Shown piece by piece: positions 33,299 through 42,352 of a stretch of 64,000 bases of DNA. This DNA comes from Gammaproteobacteria bacterium. GTDB taxonomy: Bacteria; Pseudomonadota; Gammaproteobacteria; Arenicellales; UBA868. The notes beneath the pieces are model-generated. The model made no database searches and was not told the origin of the DNA. It saw only the letters and a list, made by a program, of their open reading frames with translations. Both the position numbers and the translations under genes were made by a program. The stretch covers positions 1 to 64,000 of the forward strand of contig JAKUQR010000009.1 of NCBI GenBank assembly GCA_022450155.1, read 5' to 3'. The stretch's first letter is position 1, and every line of letters begins with the position of its first letter.

Positions 33299-34606
33299 AT
33301 GATTGTGCTGTGTAGAGCTTTGAAACGTCCGCTGATTGGATTGGCTGCGGCTTTTTGCTTAGGTCCTTTTCTGGTGGCGCATGCCGGACAGGCTGAAAAT
33401 ACGGTGCAGCTGCCGATCAAAGACCTCAAGATCTTCGCCGAGATCTTCGGGAAAATAAAGTCGGGTTATGTAGACGACATCGATGACAGCCAATTGTTGA
33501 ACGATGCCATAAAGGGGATGTTGGGCGGTCTTGATCCGCACACGGTCTATCTTGATTCGGAATCCTTTCGCGAGATGAACATCGACACACATGGGGAATT
33601 CGGTGGGCTGGGCCTGGAAGTGACAATGGAAAATGGCGTGATCAGGATCGTCGCCCCTATCGATGATACGCCTGCCCATAAGGCTGGACTTAAATCAGGG
33701 GACTTGATCATCAGTCTGGACGGTGTTCAGGTTAAAGGGCTTTCACTGGATGAATCCGTGTCATTGATGCGAGGCAAACCCGGGTCCGAAATTGTTCTGA
33801 CCATCGTACGCAAGGGCCGACCAGAACCCTTTGAGGTGACACTCAATCGGGCGATCATTCAGCTTGAAAGCGTTCGAGCAGAGCTTTTGGAGACTGGTTT
33901 TGGTTATGTGCGGGTCACACAGTTTCAAACCGGTACAGCTACCTCTTTGCGCCAGCAGCTGGCTCGCTTAGCACGGGAAGCGGGCACAGCGCTCAGTGGG
34001 CTGGTTCTCGACCTGCGCGATAACCCCGGCGGCATTCTGGATGGTGCGGTACAGGTAAGCGATACTTTTCTTAGAGATGGTTTGATCGTTTCGACACGAG
34101 GCAGAACAGAGGACTCGGAGGTTACGTTCAGTGCCAGTCCCAAAGACTACCTGAATGATGCCCCTTTGGTGGTGTTGGTCAACGGCGGTTCGGCATCGGC
34201 TTCGGAGATTGTGGCGGGTGCTCTGCAGGATCACGGTCGGGCGTTGATCCTCGGCACGACTACCTTTGGCAAGGGATCGGTTCAGACCATACTGCCCATG
34301 TTTAACGGAGCAGCGCTCAAACTAACCACCGCCCGTTACTACACACCCAACGACCGCTCGATTCAGGCCACCGGCATCACGCCGGATGTTGTGAGTCAAC
34401 CTGCAGAATCTAGCCAGACACCCGACGGTGACGCTTCCCGACTCCGTGAATCCGATCTAGCCGGGCATCTTGAAAATGAGCTCGAAAAAGACCAGGACTC
34501 TACAGTCGATACGAAAGCCGACCCGTCACTGGTCAGCGATCCTCAGGTCAGAGAGGCCTTAAACATTCTGAAGGGAATGGTGATCGCACGCCAGCAGAGT
34601 TTGTGA
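33299..34606 (+). CDS. S41-family C-terminal processing protease with PDZ domain
   Basis: 435 residues: signal peptide (ends near VAHAGQA), PDZ domain (about 80-165, with GGLGLEV) and an S41 protease domain with the catalytic Ser in NGGSASASEI and the general-base Lys in FGKGSVQT. Such periplasmic proteases trim C-terminal tails of envelope proteins. The ATG at 33299 has GGAG 7 bases upstream; the frame is open further upstream to 33113 but that stretch has no signal-like start. Lies near secB/gpsA as in many gammaproteobacteria. Confidence 0.92.
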   Translation: MIVLCRALKRPLIGLAAAFCLGPFLVAHAGQAENTVQLPIKDLKIFAEIFGKIKSGYVDDIDDSQLLNDAIKGMLGGLDPHTVYLDSESFREMNIDTHGEFGGLGLEVTMENGVIRIVAPIDDTPAHKAGLKSGDLIISLDGVQVKGLSLDESVSLMRGKPGSEIVLTIVRKGRPEPFEVTLNRAIIQLESVRAELLETGFGYVRVTQFQTGTATSLRQQLARLAREAGTALSGLVLDLRDNPGGILDGAVQVSDTFLRDGLIVSTRGRTEDSEVTFSASPKDYLNDAPLVVLVNGGSASASEIVAGALQDHGRALILGTTTFGKGSVQTILPMFNGAALKLTTARYYTPNDRSIQATGITPDVVSQPAESSQTPDGDASRLRESDLAGHLENELEKDQDSTVDTKADPSLVSDPQVREALNILKGMVIARQQSL

Positions 34607-34680
34607 GAGTGGCCGCGACAAGTGTGTTTGATTGACCCACCAGTCGGCTTGGTATTGATCTATTTACGACCTAGCCGGCA

Positions 34681-35097
34681 CTAGTGGCTACACTGCCAGG
34701 ATCGGACTGCTGCTTCTCGACCACGACTGAAAAGCCACATTGCGCCTTCAGTCATCTTGAAAGTTGGCTCTTGTTTATTTGAGTTTTTCCGGATTTTCCC
34801 CGACCAAACCATAGGGTGGATATGGGTGGGTGCACAACCTTTACTGCGATAGACCGAACAACTTGTGAACCCGATCTGTGCAATGCGAAAAAGATGGAGT
34901 GATACAGGTAAGTTAAAACAACCTTCAGCGTGCCGTTTTGGCAGCCATGAAAGCTCTCTTTGCTGATCTAGGTTGTTGATAGTGTAGAAGCGAATTTCAC
35001 TTCTGGGCGCATCTGTTTTCTGCTTTAGTGTTTGACAACCGGCCAACAACAAAAGAGCAAAGATCAAAATCAACGGACGATGCAGGCGAGAGGTCAA
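34681..35097 (-). CDS. Small putative lipoprotein
   Basis: 138 residues from a TTG at 35097, which has GGAG 7 bases upstream; a longer frame reaches 35130. The N-terminus is a lipoprotein signal with lipobox LLAGC. The mature part is soluble with several Cys residues and resembles no family I know. Convergent with the protease gene. Confidence 0.55.
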   Translation of the reverse strand: MTSRLHRPLILIFALLLLAGCQTLKQKTDAPRSEIRFYTINNLDQQRELSWLPKRHAEGCFNLPVSLHLFRIAQIGFTSCSVYRSKGCAPTHIHPMVWSGKIRKNSNKQEPTFKMTEGAMWLFSRGREAAVRSWQCSH

Positions 35098-35327
35098 CGC
35101 TGACTCCAGTATAAAGTGTGCCCAGAACATCTTGGGTATTATGGCGGTAAGTTCGAGTTTTTGTGGATTCTGCGCTTAGACTTGAATATCAGACAGTAAA
35201 CCTGTCCATGCAAGCAAGACAATACTGTTTCTCGTTCTGACAGCCCCGTATACTCGTGACATAGACAGTGGCGCGATACTTCACCGACTGCTGCCTGTCT
35301 ACGAAACCTGCTTAGAGGGGATCAAGC

Positions 35328-38018
35328 GTGTCTGGCAAACTCGTTCTTGTAGACGGTTCGTCTTATCTTTACCGCGCATTTCACGCGATGCCTAATCTCA
35401 CCAACTCCCAAGGCGAGCCAACCGGAGCTGTCTACGGTGTTGTGAACATGTTGCGGCGTCTGCTCAAAGAGCAACCATCGGAATATTTTGCCGTGGTGTT
35501 CGATGCACCCGGACCCACATTCAGAGACCAGATGTACCCCAAATACAAGGCCAATAGGCCGCCGATGCCTGATGAATTACGTGGTCAGATACAGCCGCTG
35601 CACGACGTTATCTCGGCCCTGGGGTTGCCGCTGATATGTGTCAAGGGAGTTGAAGCCGATGATGTCATCGGAACGCTGGCTGTGGCAGCATCCGAGATGG
35701 GAATCGAGACGCTCATTGCCAGCGGAGACAAGGACCTGTTTCAATTGGTGGGAGACAAAGTGTTGCTTGTGGACAGCATGAAAGACATCACTTACGACGC
35801 CACCGGCGTCGTGAATAAATTCGGTGTCCCTCCTGAACGTATGGTCGATTTTTTGACATTGGTGGGCGATAGTGTCGACAACATTCCGGGCGTACCCAAG
35901 GTAGGCCCTAAAACGGCAAGCAAATGGCTGAATGAGTTTGGCTCCCTCGACGAGCTGGTTCAACATGCGAACGAAATCGGTGGCAAGGTCGGAGAATATC
36001 TTCGCGGTGCCCTGGACCAATTACCGATGTCAAAGGCACTGGCAACCATCAAGCTAGACGTGCAACTCGATGTGCACCCGGACGGCCTGCAGTTGCAACC
36101 CGCCGATAAATCTCGTCTACGTACGCTGTATGCAGGCCTGGAATTCAAAACCTGGCTGTCGGAACTCGGTGGCTTATCAGCAGGTGATGACAAAGCAAAA
36201 AGTCCGCCGGTCGACTACCAAGTCATTCTTGATCAGAAGGCGCTGAACCGCTGGATAAAACGCCTGCAGTCGGCGGAGTTGATTTCAATCGATACCGAAA
36301 CCACCTCGCTGGATCCGATGCAGGCTCGAATTGTTGGACTTTCTTTTACCGACCGAACCTGTGAGGCGGCTTACCTGCCGCTGGGGCATGACTATGCCGG
36401 TGCGCCCGATCAACTGCCGCTGGAGGAGACTCTGGCGCAGTTGAAACCTCTGCTAGAGGATCCGACCCTGCCAAAGGTTGGTCAGAATCTTAAGTACGAC
36501 CGATCTGTTCTGCTTAATCACGACATAGAACTCCGGGGAATCCGGTTTGACACGATGCTCGAATCCTATGTTCTGGACAGCACCGGCTCCCGACATGATA
36601 TGGACACCCTGTCTTTGAAATATCTGGGACTCAATTCGATACGCTATGAAGATGTCGCTGGCAAGGGTAAAAAGCAGTTGACGTTTAATCAGGTCCCTGT
36701 GGAAACCGCGACACCGTATGCTGCAGAAGACGCCGATCTGGTTTTGCGTCTTCATCAGACGCTTTATCCACGCCTGAAGCAATTCGAAAAGCAGCGCGAA
36801 CTGTTCGAAAACATAGAAATGCCTTTGCTGCCAGTACTGTCGCGTATCGAACGAACGGGCGTACGGGTGGACAGCGACATGTTGGCCCGACAAAGTAGCG
36901 AACTTGGTGAGCGCATCGACACACTGGCGCAGCAGGCCTTTGATCAGGCCGGCGCCGACTTCAACATCGCCTCACCCAAGCAGATCCAGGAAATCCTGTT
37001 TGAAAAACTCCAGCTACCGGTGATCAGTAAAACGCCTAAAGGTCAGCCGTCCACCTCAGAGAATGTGCTCCAGGAACTTGCTGAACAACATGAGTTACCA
37101 AAGCTGATTCTGGAACACCGGGCACTCAGTAAATTACGCTCGACCTACACCGAAAAGTTGCCGTTGCTTGTTAACCCCAACACGGGCCGTGTGCATACCT
37201 CCTATCACCAGGCGTCTGTTGTGACCGGACGCTTGTCTTCCACCGATCCGAACCTGCAGAACATCCCGGTGCGGACTACCGACGGCCGACGAATACGGGA
37301 GGCTTTCGTGCCTGAGTCCGGTTCGGTACTGTTGGCTGCCGATTATTCCCAGATCGAGTTGCGTATCATGGCGCATTTGTCTGGCGATGATGGACTATTG
37401 GCTGCATTTGCCGACAACCAGGACATCCATCGTGCGACGGCTTCAGAAGTATTCAGCACTGCGTTGGAAGATGTCGACAGCGACCAGAGACGTAGCGCAA
37501 AAGCCATCAATTTTGGACTCATCTACGGCATGTCGGCATTTGGACTGGCTCGCCAACTGGGGATCAACCGGTCCGAAGCACAGTCGTATATCGAGCTTTA
37601 TTTTGATCGCTACCCCGGGGTGAAAGCCTATATGGAACAGATACGAACGCAAGCACGGGAGCAGCAGTTTGTCGAAACTATTTTCGGTCGTAAGCTGTAC
37701 CTACCTGACATTAGCTCAAGTAATCACGCAAGACGCCAAGGCGCCGAACGTGCCGCCATCAATGCACCGATGCAGGGCACGGCAGCAGATCTGATCAAGC
37801 TGGCGATGCTGGCTATCGACAGCTGGCTTACTGAACAGGCACTCGAAACACGCATGATCATGCAAGTTCACGACGAACTCGTACTGGAGGTTCCGGACAG
37901 TGAACTCAAAGATGTTCCGGAGACTATCGCTTCACTGATGAGCGGTGTTGCACAACTCAGGGTGCCGCTTCGTGTAGACGTTGGCAGTGGGGCAAACTGG
38001 GCGGAAGCACACAGCTGA
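35328..38018 (+). CDS. polA: DNA polymerase I
   Basis: 896 residues with three domains: 5'-3' exonuclease (about 1-290, GDSVDNIPGVPKVGPKTA), 3'-5' exonuclease (about 300-490, with ISIDTETTSLDP so the acidic active-site pair is kept) and polymerase (about 500-896, with YSQIELRIMAHLSGD and the terminal QVHDELVLEVP). Complete and apparently fully active. Followed convergently by engB. Confidence 0.97.
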   Translation: MSGKLVLVDGSSYLYRAFHAMPNLTNSQGEPTGAVYGVVNMLRRLLKEQPSEYFAVVFDAPGPTFRDQMYPKYKANRPPMPDELRGQIQPLHDVISALGLPLICVKGVEADDVIGTLAVAASEMGIETLIASGDKDLFQLVGDKVLLVDSMKDITYDATGVVNKFGVPPERMVDFLTLVGDSVDNIPGVPKVGPKTASKWLNEFGSLDELVQHANEIGGKVGEYLRGALDQLPMSKALATIKLDVQLDVHPDGLQLQPADKSRLRTLYAGLEFKTWLSELGGLSAGDDKAKSPPVDYQVILDQKALNRWIKRLQSAELISIDTETTSLDPMQARIVGLSFTDRTCEAAYLPLGHDYAGAPDQLPLEETLAQLKPLLEDPTLPKVGQNLKYDRSVLLNHDIELRGIRFDTMLESYVLDSTGSRHDMDTLSLKYLGLNSIRYEDVAGKGKKQLTFNQVPVETATPYAAEDADLVLRLHQTLYPRLKQFEKQRELFENIEMPLLPVLSRIERTGVRVDSDMLARQSSELGERIDTLAQQAFDQAGADFNIASPKQIQEILFEKLQLPVISKTPKGQPSTSENVLQELAEQHELPKLILEHRALSKLRSTYTEKLPLLVNPNTGRVHTSYHQASVVTGRLSSTDPNLQNIPVRTTDGRRIREAFVPESGSVLLAADYSQIELRIMAHLSGDDGLLAAFADNQDIHRATASEVFSTALEDVDSDQRRSAKAINFGLIYGMSAFGLARQLGINRSEAQSYIELYFDRYPGVKAYMEQIRTQAREQQFVETIFGRKLYLPDISSSNHARRQGAERAAINAPMQGTAADLIKLAMLAIDSWLTEQALETRMIMQVHDELVLEVPDSELKDVPETIASLMSGVAQLRVPLRVDVGSGANWAEAHS

Positions 38019-38024
38019 CATCTT

Positions 38025-38648
38025 TTACGAAGGTCCGACGGTTTTGAGGAGTGCCATGATCTGTTGACGCGCTTCTTCGATACCTACACCATTCGTAGCT
38101 GAGAACAGCTGTACCGTTACGCCGTGTTCAGCTGCCAGATTCTTACTGACCTCGCGCAGCGCATCTGTCCTAGCACCGCGCTTAAGTTTGTCACACTTTG
38201 TGAGTAGAACATGCACAGGCAGTTGCTGTGACTGACACCACGCCAGCATCTGCTGATCCATCGCCGTTGTTCCCCGGCGAATATCGATTGGCAAGATCAG
38301 ACCGCGGAGAGAGGAACGCTTTTCAAAATAATGCTGGACCGTCTTTGCCCAATGAATCTGCAGGTCTCGAGGGACTTTGGCATAGCCATAACCGGGCAGG
38401 TCGACCAGTCGATAGTGACAGTCCAGGGAAAAAAAATTGATCTGCTGGGTTCGCCCGGGTGTCTTGCTGGTCCGGGCCAGGCGATTTTGACCCGTGATTG
38501 CATTCAGTGCACTGGACTTGCCGACGTTCGATCTTCCGGCGAAAGCGACTTCGCTGCCGGTATCATCTGGCCAGTCTTTGGCATGGTGGGCCGACAATAC
38601 ATACGCTGCCTGTCTCAAGAGGTTCGAATCACTGGGCTTGGTTTTCAC
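38025..38648 (-). CDS. engB: Ribosome biogenesis GTPase EngB/YsxC
   Basis: 207 residues from a GTG at 38648; a longer frame reaches 38774 but the family normally starts near this point. GTPase motifs are complete: GRSNVGKSSALN (G1), SKTPGRTQ (G2), DLPGYGYAK (G3) and TKCDK (G4). Needed for assembly of the large ribosomal subunit. The polA-engB-cytochrome c4 order is typical of gammaproteobacteria. Confidence 0.93.
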   Translation of the reverse strand: MKTKPSDSNLLRQAAYVLSAHHAKDWPDDTGSEVAFAGRSNVGKSSALNAITGQNRLARTSKTPGRTQQINFFSLDCHYRLVDLPGYGYAKVPRDLQIHWAKTVQHYFEKRSSLRGLILPIDIRRGTTAMDQQMLAWCQSQQLPVHVLLTKCDKLKRGARTDALREVSKNLAAEHGVTVQLFSATNGVGIEEARQQIMALLKTVGPS

Positions 38649-38785
38649 AAGGTATAATCCCGCGTTTAGTGCCTGTACCGTCAGTTTGATCAAGTCTGGA
38701 TCGACTGGATCCCCACCCCCAGGGCATCTTAATTTGGGGATACCGTTGTGGGCATCGGGTCGAGCAATCAACAAGGAGCAGTTTA

Positions 38786-39394
38786 ATGAAACGGCTGGTA
38801 ATGATCACCATCTCGATCTCGTTGGCCATGTTTGCAGCGGGCGCGATACAAGCGGATGGCGATCCAGCTGCCGGTCAAGCCAAGTCGCAAATCTGTGCGG
38901 CGTGTCATGGGTTGGACGGTAACAGTGTATTGCCACAAAACCCGGTTCTGGCTGGTCAGGTGCCGGGTTATATTGCACAGCAGTTGACACAGTTCAAATC
39001 TGGCGGACGCAAGAATGCCATCATGGCAGGAATGACCCAGTCATTAAGTGAACAGGACATGCAGGACCTGGACGCCTGGTTTTCCTCACAAACGGCACCG
39101 CCGAGAACCGTTTCGACCGACGATCTGGAACTGGCTCATGTCGGCGAAAAGCTTTACCGTGGTGGTGACAGCGAGATGTCAATTCCAGCCTGTATGGGCT
39201 GTCATGGACCGGCAGGGTTTGGTATACCGCCAAACTATCCCAGGCTGACAGGTCAGTGGCCGACCTATTTGAAAAATCAGCTTTTGGCGTTCAAAGACGG
39301 TCAGCGGGCAAGTCCAATCATGGGCCCGATCGCTTTTCGTCTGTCGGCCGAGCAGATCAAAGCGTTGGCGGTGTATATGTCGGCCTTACAGTAG
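38786..39394 (+). CDS. Dihaem cytochrome c4
   Basis: 202 residues: signal peptide (ends near IQADG) and two class I cytochrome domains with haem sites CAACH (37-41) and CMGCH (136-140). Cytochrome c4 carries electrons from the bc1 complex to terminal oxidases in the periplasm. AAGGAG precedes the ATG. Implies aerobic or microaerobic respiration. Confidence 0.95.
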   Translation: MKRLVMITISISLAMFAAGAIQADGDPAAGQAKSQICAACHGLDGNSVLPQNPVLAGQVPGYIAQQLTQFKSGGRKNAIMAGMTQSLSEQDMQDLDAWFSSQTAPPRTVSTDDLELAHVGEKLYRGGDSEMSIPACMGCHGPAGFGIPPNYPRLTGQWPTYLKNQLLAFKDGQRASPIMGPIAFRLSAEQIKALAVYMSALQ

Positions 39395-39442
39395 ACCTGA
39401 TCCGAGGCGCGGTGGTCGAACTTCAGCTAAGACGACCTCAAG

Positions 39443-39463
39443 GACTTAATCTAAAGTTAAGTC
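39443..39463. promoter_or_regulatory. Inverted repeat upstream of argH
   Basis: GACTTAA and TTAAGTC form a perfect 7-bp inverted repeat with a 7-base spacer, 53 bases before the argH start. It does not match the E. coli ARG box as I know it; regulator unknown. Confidence 0.35.
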
Positions 39464-39515
39464 AGCTACCGCCAAAGCCTGTCGAGGCAAGTCCAATGCA
39501 AAGAGCGATCTGACA

Positions 39516-40901
39516 ATGACCAAAGGCAAACTCTGGGGCGGTCGTTTCGAGCATGATACCGATGATTCGGTAGAGCAGTTCACCGCATCCGAACATTTCG
39601 ACCGCCGACTTGCGAGATTCGATATCGCAGGATCTGTGGCCCACGCCCACATGCTTGCTGCCCAAGGCATATTGTCAGAGAAAGAGGCAGAAGCCATTGT
39701 CGAAGGATTGACAACGATCGGTAAGGAAATAGAGGAACTGCGCTTTCCTTGGTTAACCAGTCTGGAGGATGTTCACATGAACATCGAATCACGACTGACT
39801 GAGTTAATCGGGGATGCCGGTAAAAAACTGCATACTGCACGCTCGCGAAATGATCAGGTCGCAACAGACATGCGCCTTTTCGTACGCGATGCCATCGACG
39901 AACTGCGGGCTCGAATCACCGCACTTCAGCTGACGTTGGTTGAGATCGCAGCTACACATGCTGACACGATCATGCCGGGTTTTACTCACCTGCAGCCGGC
40001 TCAGCCAGTGACCTGCGGTCATCATCTACTGGCATGGGTAGAAATGCTGGAAAGAGATTGGCAGCGGCTGAGAAATTGTCGAGAGCAAACAAATGTTCTT
40101 CCCTTGGGCGCAGCTGCGTTGGCTGGGACGAGTTTTGCTATCGATCAACAGATGACAGCAGATGAACTGGGGTTTACCGCAGTTATGCGCAATTCGTTAG
40201 ATGCTGTTTCTGATCGGGATTTCGTGATTGAAGTCACGGCCGCACTAGCGATAATGGCCACGCACTTTTCTCGTATTGCAGAAGACCTGGTGCTGTGGTC
40301 ATCTGAGCGCTTCGGTTTCGTCGATCTCGGCGATGCGTTTTGTACAGGCTCAAGCATCATGCCACAAAAAAAGAATCCGGACGTGGCGGAACTGCTACGC
40401 GGGAAAACCGGCCGGATGGTCGGCCACTTGGTTGCACTTCTGGTTCTGATGAAAGGCCAGCCACTGGCCTATAACCGCGATAATCAGGAAGATAAAGAGC
40501 CCCTGTTCGATAGTGTCGATACCGCTCTAGGCTCTCTCGATGTTCTGACTAAGATGGTGGGGCAGATGGTATTTGATAAGGAGAAAATGTACGACGCTGC
40601 CGCCAAAGGACACACAACAGCAACAGATCTGGCAGATTATCTGGTCAGGAGAGGGGTGCCTTTTCGTGATGCCCACGATGCAGTGGGACGTTCAGTTGCA
40701 GCTGCAGACGCGAGCGGGCTGGGCCTGGCCGAGCTATCACTGGATACTTTGCGGAAGTTTTCTGACAAGATCGACGCTGATGTATTTGAGGTGTTAACAC
40801 TGGAAGGCTCCGTCGCGGCGCGCGATCATCCCGGTGGAACCGCACCGAACAGCGTGAGGTCTGCTGTTGCCGAAGCACGCACACGACTCGCACAACGGTA
40901 A
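39516..40901 (+). CDS. argH: Argininosuccinate lyase
   Basis: 461 residues of the fumarase/aspartase superfamily. The signature [12 protein letters not shown] carries the catalytic loop Ser; [10 protein letters not shown] and TVLPGFTH-like [10 protein letters not shown] are further ArgH motifs. Splits argininosuccinate to arginine and fumarate, the last step of arginine synthesis. Completes the route fed by the LysW-type operon at 57584-62182. Confidence 0.96.
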   Translation: MTKGKLWGGRFEHDTDDSVEQFTASEHFDRRLARFDIAGSVAHAHMLAAQGILSEKEAEAIVEGLTTIGKEIEELRFPWLTSLEDVHMNIESRLTELIGDAGKKLHTARSRNDQVATDMRLFVRDAIDELRARITALQLTLVEIAATHADTIMPGFTHLQPAQPVTCGHHLLAWVEMLERDWQRLRNCREQTNVLPLGAAALAGTSFAIDQQMTADELGFTAVMRNSLDAVSDRDFVIEVTAALAIMATHFSRIAEDLVLWSSERFGFVDLGDAFCTGSSIMPQKKNPDVAELLRGKTGRMVGHLVALLVLMKGQPLAYNRDNQEDKEPLFDSVDTALGSLDVLTKMVGQMVFDKEKMYDAAAKGHTTATDLADYLVRRGVPFRDAHDAVGRSVAAADASGLGLAELSLDTLRKFSDKIDADVFEVLTLEGSVAARDHPGGTAPNSVRSAVAEARTRLAQR

Positions 40902-40930
40902 ATTACGACCTGGGTACTCCTAATACAACG

Positions 40931-41092
40931 ATGATCCGGATTAAGACACTCAAGTCGGCCATCCCGGCCCTGATCGCGTTCACACTGGCGCTAGCCGTGG
41001 TGTCACTTTCGGCCTGTGGTCAGACGGGGCCACTTTATTTGCCCGCCGAGCAGTCCGAGCAGAACAAAAAGCAGAATTCTGAAGGCGGCTGA
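40931..41092 (+). CDS. lptM: Small lipoprotein LptM (YifL)
   Basis: 53 residues with a signal helix and lipobox LSACGQTGPLYLP. The CGQTGPLYLP motif defines LptM, which helps mature the LptD/LptE lipopolysaccharide translocon in the outer membrane. Sits 6 bases before lysA, the usual place. Confidence 0.92.
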   Translation: MIRIKTLKSAIPALIAFTLALAVVSLSACGQTGPLYLPAEQSEQNKKQNSEGG

Positions 41093-41098
41093 TCCGCA

Positions 41099-42352
41099 AT
41101 GGATCATTTCCATTACCGTGAAGGGCAGTATTTTGCCGAAGGCGTGCCATTAGCCCGTATCGCTTCGGCAGTTGGAACACCGTGTTATGTCTACTCCAGA
41201 GCGATTCTCGAACAGCAGTGGCGACTATTTGACGATGCTTTTGGCGATTACCCGCATAGAATTCACTATGCTGTAAAGGCCAACGGGAATCTGGCCATCC
41301 TCAACTTACTGTGCCAGATGGGTTCCGGATTTGATATCGTTTCTGGCGGGGAGCTCGAGCGCGTGCTCAAGGCAGGCGGGCGACCTGACGATGTGGTTTT
41401 TTCCGGTGTCGGTAAGCGCGAGTCGGAAATCACCAGCGCGCTAGAGACTGGGATACACTGTATAAACGTCGAATCAGCTGCAGAACTTGATCGGGTCGAT
41501 CGTATCGCCGGTACCCTGGGGGTCGTCGCAGACATCGCACTGCGGATTAACCCGGATGTCGATCCGCACACCCATCCCTACATCGCGACCGGTCTGCGGG
41601 AAACCAAGTTCGGTGTTCCCACAGACCAGGTACCTGATCTGGTCAGGCAGGCCCACGATGCAAGCCATGTGAAGATCATCGGGCTGGCTTGCCATATTGG
41701 TTCACAACTTACCGAATTGTCACCGTTTACCGCCGCGTTGGACCGCGTACTGGATCTGGTTTTCAGTTTGCGGCAAGAGGGGCTGCAATTGAAACACCTA
41801 GATATTGGTGGCGGCCTGGGTATTCGTTATGGAGACGAGACGCCACCTGAGCCGGACGCTTATGTCGAGGCCTTGCTCAATACACTGTCAGCCCGACAGT
41901 GTAATTTGCCGCTTTTCATTGAACCTGGCCGGGCCATCGTGGGTAATGCCGGGGTACTGTTGACACGGGTCGAATATCTCAAATCTGCCGAAAGCCACCA
42001 GTTCGCGGTCGTGGATGCTGCGATGAATGATTTATTGCGGCCGGCGCTCTACGGTGCGCACCATAGGGTGATCGAAGTGTCGCCGGCGGACGTGGAACCT
42101 GCGACATATGATGTTGTCGGCCCCATATGTGAGACGGCGGATTTTCTCTCCCGGGGTCAGCGACTGTCGATAAGTCAGGGAGACCTGCTCGTGGTTCAGT
42201 CGGTCGGTGCTTACGGGTCGGTAATGAGCTCCAACTACAATGCCAGACCTCGATCTGCAGAGGTAATCGTGGAGGGCAACAAATTCCACGTGGTTCGTCG
42301 ACATGAAACGCTCAGCCAGTTATACCAGAACGAAAGTATTCTTCCTGATTGA
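41099..42352 (+). CDS. lysA: Diaminopimelate decarboxylase
   Basis: 417 residues, a PLP enzyme with an alanine-racemase-type barrel: YAVKANGN carries the PLP lysine, ETKFGVP, HIGSQL, DIGGGLGI and PGRAIVGNAG follow in order. Makes lysine from meso-diaminopimelate. Its presence shows that lysine comes from the DAP route, which bears on the role of the LysW operon. dapF, usually next, is absent here. Confidence 0.96.
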   Translation: MDHFHYREGQYFAEGVPLARIASAVGTPCYVYSRAILEQQWRLFDDAFGDYPHRIHYAVKANGNLAILNLLCQMGSGFDIVSGGELERVLKAGGRPDDVVFSGVGKRESEITSALETGIHCINVESAAELDRVDRIAGTLGVVADIALRINPDVDPHTHPYIATGLRETKFGVPTDQVPDLVRQAHDASHVKIIGLACHIGSQLTELSPFTAALDRVLDLVFSLRQEGLQLKHLDIGGGLGIRYGDETPPEPDAYVEALLNTLSARQCNLPLFIEPGRAIVGNAGVLLTRVEYLKSAESHQFAVVDAAMNDLLRPALYGAHHRVIEVSPADVEPATYDVVGPICETADFLSRGQRLSISQGDLLVVQSVGAYGSVMSSNYNARPRSAEVIVEGNKFHVVRRHETLSQLYQNESILPD

